A DNA stretch of 64,000 bases. Source: Calothrix sp. HK-06 (lineage in GTDB: Bacteria; Cyanobacteriota; Cyanobacteriia; Cyanobacteriales; Nostocaceae). Under the pieces are notes generated by a model. That model was given only the letters and a program-made list of their open reading frames with translations. It was not told where the DNA came from and did no database searches. The stretch is taken from contig NZ_MRCD01000002.1 in assembly GCF_001904745.1 (NCBI RefSeq), forward strand, positions 137,938 to 201,937, in the 5' to 3' direction. Shown here piece after piece: positions 61,537 through 64,000 of the stretch. Made by a program: the position numbers and the translations under genes. Within the stretch, counting starts at the first letter, position 1. Every line of letters starts with the position of its first letter.

Positions 61537-61613
61537 GGTACCTCAAGCAACACAATTAATTTTCAACTTCATCATAAATAATTCATAAAATGCAAAAAGT
61601 TAGCGGTACACAT

Positions 61614-61645
61614 AAACCTGGTTTCTTTATTTAGAAACCAGGTTT
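61614..61645. terminator. Perfect 13-bp hairpin of the AGAAACC repeat family abutting the kinase stop
   Basis: AAACCTGGTTTCT (61614-61626) and AGAAACCAGGTTT (61633-61645) pair exactly around a 6-base loop. The kinase stop codon begins at the next base (61646-61648). It probably terminates the minus-strand kinase transcript. Confidence 0.65.
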
Positions 61646-64000
61646 CTATGTGGAAATCATTATGTGTTTAATTGGAATTTCAATCCAAAATTCTGTACCT
61701 TTATCAGGTTCACAGAAACACTCAATTTTACCTCCATGTTTTTCGACAATAATTTGGTAACTAATTGATAATCCTAACCCAGTACCTTTACCAGGTTCTT
61801 TTGTTGTAAAGAAGGGGTCAAATATACGCGATACCACATCATCAGGAATACCACAACCGTTATCATGTATACGAATTAATACTCTGTCGTTGTGTACAAC
61901 TTGAGAATGAATGATTATTTGTGGTAACTGTAATTTTGTACTATTCTCTTTTTGATGCTGTTTATATCCAATTTCAATTGCGTCTATAGCGTTGCTTAAA
62001 ATATTCATGAATACTTGATTCAATAAGGCAGCATAACATTCAACAAGTGGTAAGTCTCCATATTTTTTAATAACATCTATTGGTGGAGTGTTGACAGATG
62101 AACGCAAACGGTGCTGTAAAATTAGTAATGCACTATCAATTCCTCCATGAATATCTACATGTTTTATTTCTGCATGGTCAAGACGCGAAAATGTACGTAG
62201 TGACTCAACTAATTGTAATATCCTTTCGGCGCCTGAGTGCATTGATAAAATTGTTTTGGGTAGGTCTTCGATGATGTAATCTAAATCAATTTTAGATGCT
62301 TGTGCTTGAATTTTTTGTACTGGCTCTGGATATTGATGCTGATAAATTTTCATTAATTGTAGTATACTTTGAGTGTATTCGCTTACATGAGATAAATTAC
62401 CGTAGATAAAATTAATCGGATTGTTAATTTCATGAGCAATACCAGCAACTAGCTGTCCTAAACCAGCCATTTTTTCACCTTGAATTAGCTGAGTTTGGGT
62501 TCGCTGTAATTCTTTGAGTGCTTCGTTGAGTTTTTCTTTTTGAAGTCGAGTTTGCTTGAGTAACTCTGCTTGCTGTAATGCTACAGCTAACTGTAAACCA
62601 ATTTGTGCAAGTAAACTTACTTCATCTTCCATCCACTCGCGCGGTTTAGTATTTTGATATGCAGCAAGTAACCCCCATAAATTATCACCTTGAAAAATTG
62701 GCACCATTACATATGCACGTGCTTGAATTTGTTCGAGAAATACTAATTGCAGGTCAGAATACTGTTGTTTATAAATATCATCAACCGTTATGGTTTTCTG
62801 AAGCGGCGTATTGAGTTCGCCTAATGCTTTTTGTATAAAAGTATTCATTGTCAAAAATGAATTTCCAATTAATGGCATCCATTCTGAAGCTACTGACTCT
62901 GCCACAAAATCACCACTGCCATCGGTATATAAACTATAAATAGCTACTCGTTCAACTTTTAATAAATTCCTAACTTCTTGTGTTGTGGTAGCAAAAATTG
63001 TATTTAAGTCAAGCGATTGACGAATTTTTTCTACCGTAGTGGCTAATGCTTTTTCGCGTTCTGCTGCTCTTGTGAGTTGTGCGGCTTGTGCTTGAACTTG
63101 TTTGAGGGTTTCTGCTTGTTGAAGTGCCACACCCAACTGTACTCCAACTTGTGCAAGTAAGTTAACTTCTTCTTCTTCCCAATAACGCGGTTGAGAATTT
63201 TGATACGCGACTAGTAACCCCCAGAGCTTTTCACCTTGTAAAATGGGAACAAAAGTTTCGTTACGTGGATACTTTCCTGTTTTTGCTGCTTCTAAAAATG
63301 TCTTTTCAATCGTTGGTTGGCTTTTTCCAACAGGTGTCCAACCATCAAGAATTGAATCAGCGACAAATTCCCCACTCCAATCAGGATAAAATCTATAAAT
63401 TGCCACACGTTCGACATTTAACAAACGTCGAACTTCTTGTGTAGTTGCTTGAAAAATACTCTCTATATCTAACGATTGTCGAATTTTATCAACTGTTGTT
63501 GCTAAAGCACGCTGACGTTCTGCTGCTTTTTCTAGCTGCGCTGCTTGTGAAGAAACTTGTTGAAAGTACTCAGCTTGTTGAAAAGCTGTACCAAGTTGAG
63601 TACTAATTTGTGTAAGTAAGCAAATTTCGTCATCTTCCCACTTTCGCGGCGCCGAGTTTTGGAAAACAGCTAATAGTCCCCAAAGTTTGTTACCATGATA
63701 AATAGCAACAATTGCATATGCTCGTGCTTGATAACTTTCTAAGACGCGAATGTAACAGTCACTAAATCCAGCATTGTAAATATCATCGCAAGTTCGGAAA
63801 ATTTCACCACGCATAAACCTTCCACCCTGAGTTTCTTGAAGGTAGGTATCAGGAATTCGAGCATTTACTAATAACTTTATACTACATTCGCTAATATTTG
63901 CACGTAATTCTGGTTGTTGTAATTGTTTATCTAGTAAAGAATTCCAACCCGTTTCAATAGATTCAACAACAAAATCTCCACTCCAGTCAGGGTTAAACCG
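61646..64000 (-). CDS. Multi-GAF sensor histidine kinase, N-terminus beyond the window
   Basis: The frame stays open to the right edge, so at least 784 residues are read and the true start is outside. It has three tandem GAF-like domains, each with a [12 protein letters not shown] strand, a [11 protein letters not shown] or similar segment, and a W-G-L-L-x-A-Y-Q-N strand. A coiled linker and a kinase core follow: H box [20 protein letters not shown] box [15 protein letters not shown], and glycine boxes [10 protein letters not shown] and [11 protein letters not shown]. No cysteine is in the phytochrome position, so bilin binding is unlikely for these GAFs. No response regulator is adjacent. 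An internal ATG at 63814 is not the real start. Confidence 0.92.
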   Translation of the reverse strand, partial: RFNPDWSGDFVVESIETGWNSLLDKQLQQPELRANISECSIKLLVNARIPDTYLQETQGGRFMRGEIFRTCDDIYNAGFSDCYIRVLESYQARAYAIVAIYHGNKLWGLLAVFQNSAPRKWEDDEICLLTQISTQLGTAFQQAEYFQQVSSQAAQLEKAAERQRALATTVDKIRQSLDIESIFQATTQEVRRLLNVERVAIYRFYPDWSGEFVADSILDGWTPVGKSQPTIEKTFLEAAKTGKYPRNETFVPILQGEKLWGLLVAYQNSQPRYWEEEEVNLLAQVGVQLGVALQQAETLKQVQAQAAQLTRAAEREKALATTVEKIRQSLDLNTIFATTTQEVRNLLKVERVAIYSLYTDGSGDFVAESVASEWMPLIGNSFLTMNTFIQKALGELNTPLQKTITVDDIYKQQYSDLQLVFLEQIQARAYVMVPIFQGDNLWGLLAAYQNTKPREWMEDEVSLLAQIGLQLAVALQQAELLKQTRLQKEKLNEALKELQRTQTQLIQGEKMAGLGQLVAGIAHEINNPINFIYGNLSHVSEYTQSILQLMKIYQHQYPEPVQKIQAQASKIDLDYIIEDLPKTILSMHSGAERILQLVESLRTFSRLDHAEIKHVDIHGGIDSALLILQHRLRSSVNTPPIDVIKKYGDLPLVECYAALLNQVFMNILSNAIDAIEIGYKQHQKENSTKLQLPQIIIHSQVVHNDRVLIRIHDNGCGIPDDVVSRIFDPFFTTKEPGKGTGLGLSISYQIIVEKHGGKIECFCEPDKGTEFWIEIPIKHIMIST

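Noticed and set aside
63814-64000. ATG at 63814 as the start of the histidine kinase
   Set aside because: The frame remains open with GAF-like sequence ([11 protein letters not shown]) up to the right edge, so the real start is outside the window.

Overview
The window reads as chromosome of a filamentous, probably heterocyst-forming cyanobacterium (Nostocales type). The evidence is carboxysome shell genes (ccmK3, ccmK4), a hetZ-patU pair, a PatA/PixG-type taxis operon, crtR beta-carotene hydroxylase, cyanobacteria-only families (DUF3119, DUF3086), AT-rich intergenic DNA and dense small palindromic repeats. The palindrome GGCGCC occurs roughly 90 times by my eye count, while the usual cyanobacterial HIP1 octamer GCGATCGC was not seen, which marks an unusual lineage.

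Layout. 1-3.8 kb: the end of a ParA-type ATPase and a coiled-coil partner ending in a tryptophan motif (probable McdA/McdB carboxysome positioning pair), ilvE, an alpha/beta hydrolase, then ccmK3-ccmK4. 4.4-7.9 kb: hetZ-like gene, patU and a Crp/Fnr regulator. 8-12.9 kb: M61 peptidase, HI0933-type flavoprotein, small coiled-coil protein and a GT2 glycosyltransferase. 13.6-18.4 kb: Wzc/ExoP-like chain-length protein, a tandem Tudor-like protein and two membrane/coiled-coil proteins. 19-24.5 kb: SpoIID, DHH phosphoesterase, HNH nuclease, alanine racemase and tRNA-Leu(UAG).

25.4-36.9 kb: a complete chemotaxis-like operon (PatA-type regulator, CheY, CheW, GAF-MCP, CheA-REC hybrid, second GAF-MCP), probably steering type IV pili. 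The first receptor's GAF domain keeps the DXCF cysteine motif of blue/green or UV-sensing cyanobacteriochromes. 37-42.4 kb: DUF427, TPR protein, Nif3-like protein and two tandem Ser/Thr kinases, one carrying ankyrin repeats. 42.5-44.1 kb: a graveyard of three broken genes (DUF4058, three-Cys-motif partner, DUF262/HNH) next to a 210-bp MITE-like element flanked by TA. 44.2-55.2 kb: S9 peptidase, a lipid-related minus-strand cluster (mlaE, DUF3119, DUF3086, plsY), sppA, chorismate mutase, crtR and pyruvate kinase. 55.5-59 kb: three glycosyltransferases. 59.8-64 kb: CAP-domain protein, PsiE-like membrane protein and a multi-GAF sensor histidine kinase running off the right edge.

Several dispersed palindrome families sit directly at gene 3' ends. 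In three cases (alr, crtR, a GT4 gene) the repeat supplies the last codons or the stop codon. No CRISPR array, rRNA, prophage or intact transposase gene was found. All domain calls come from reading the protein sequences and remembered family motifs; no database search was possible.
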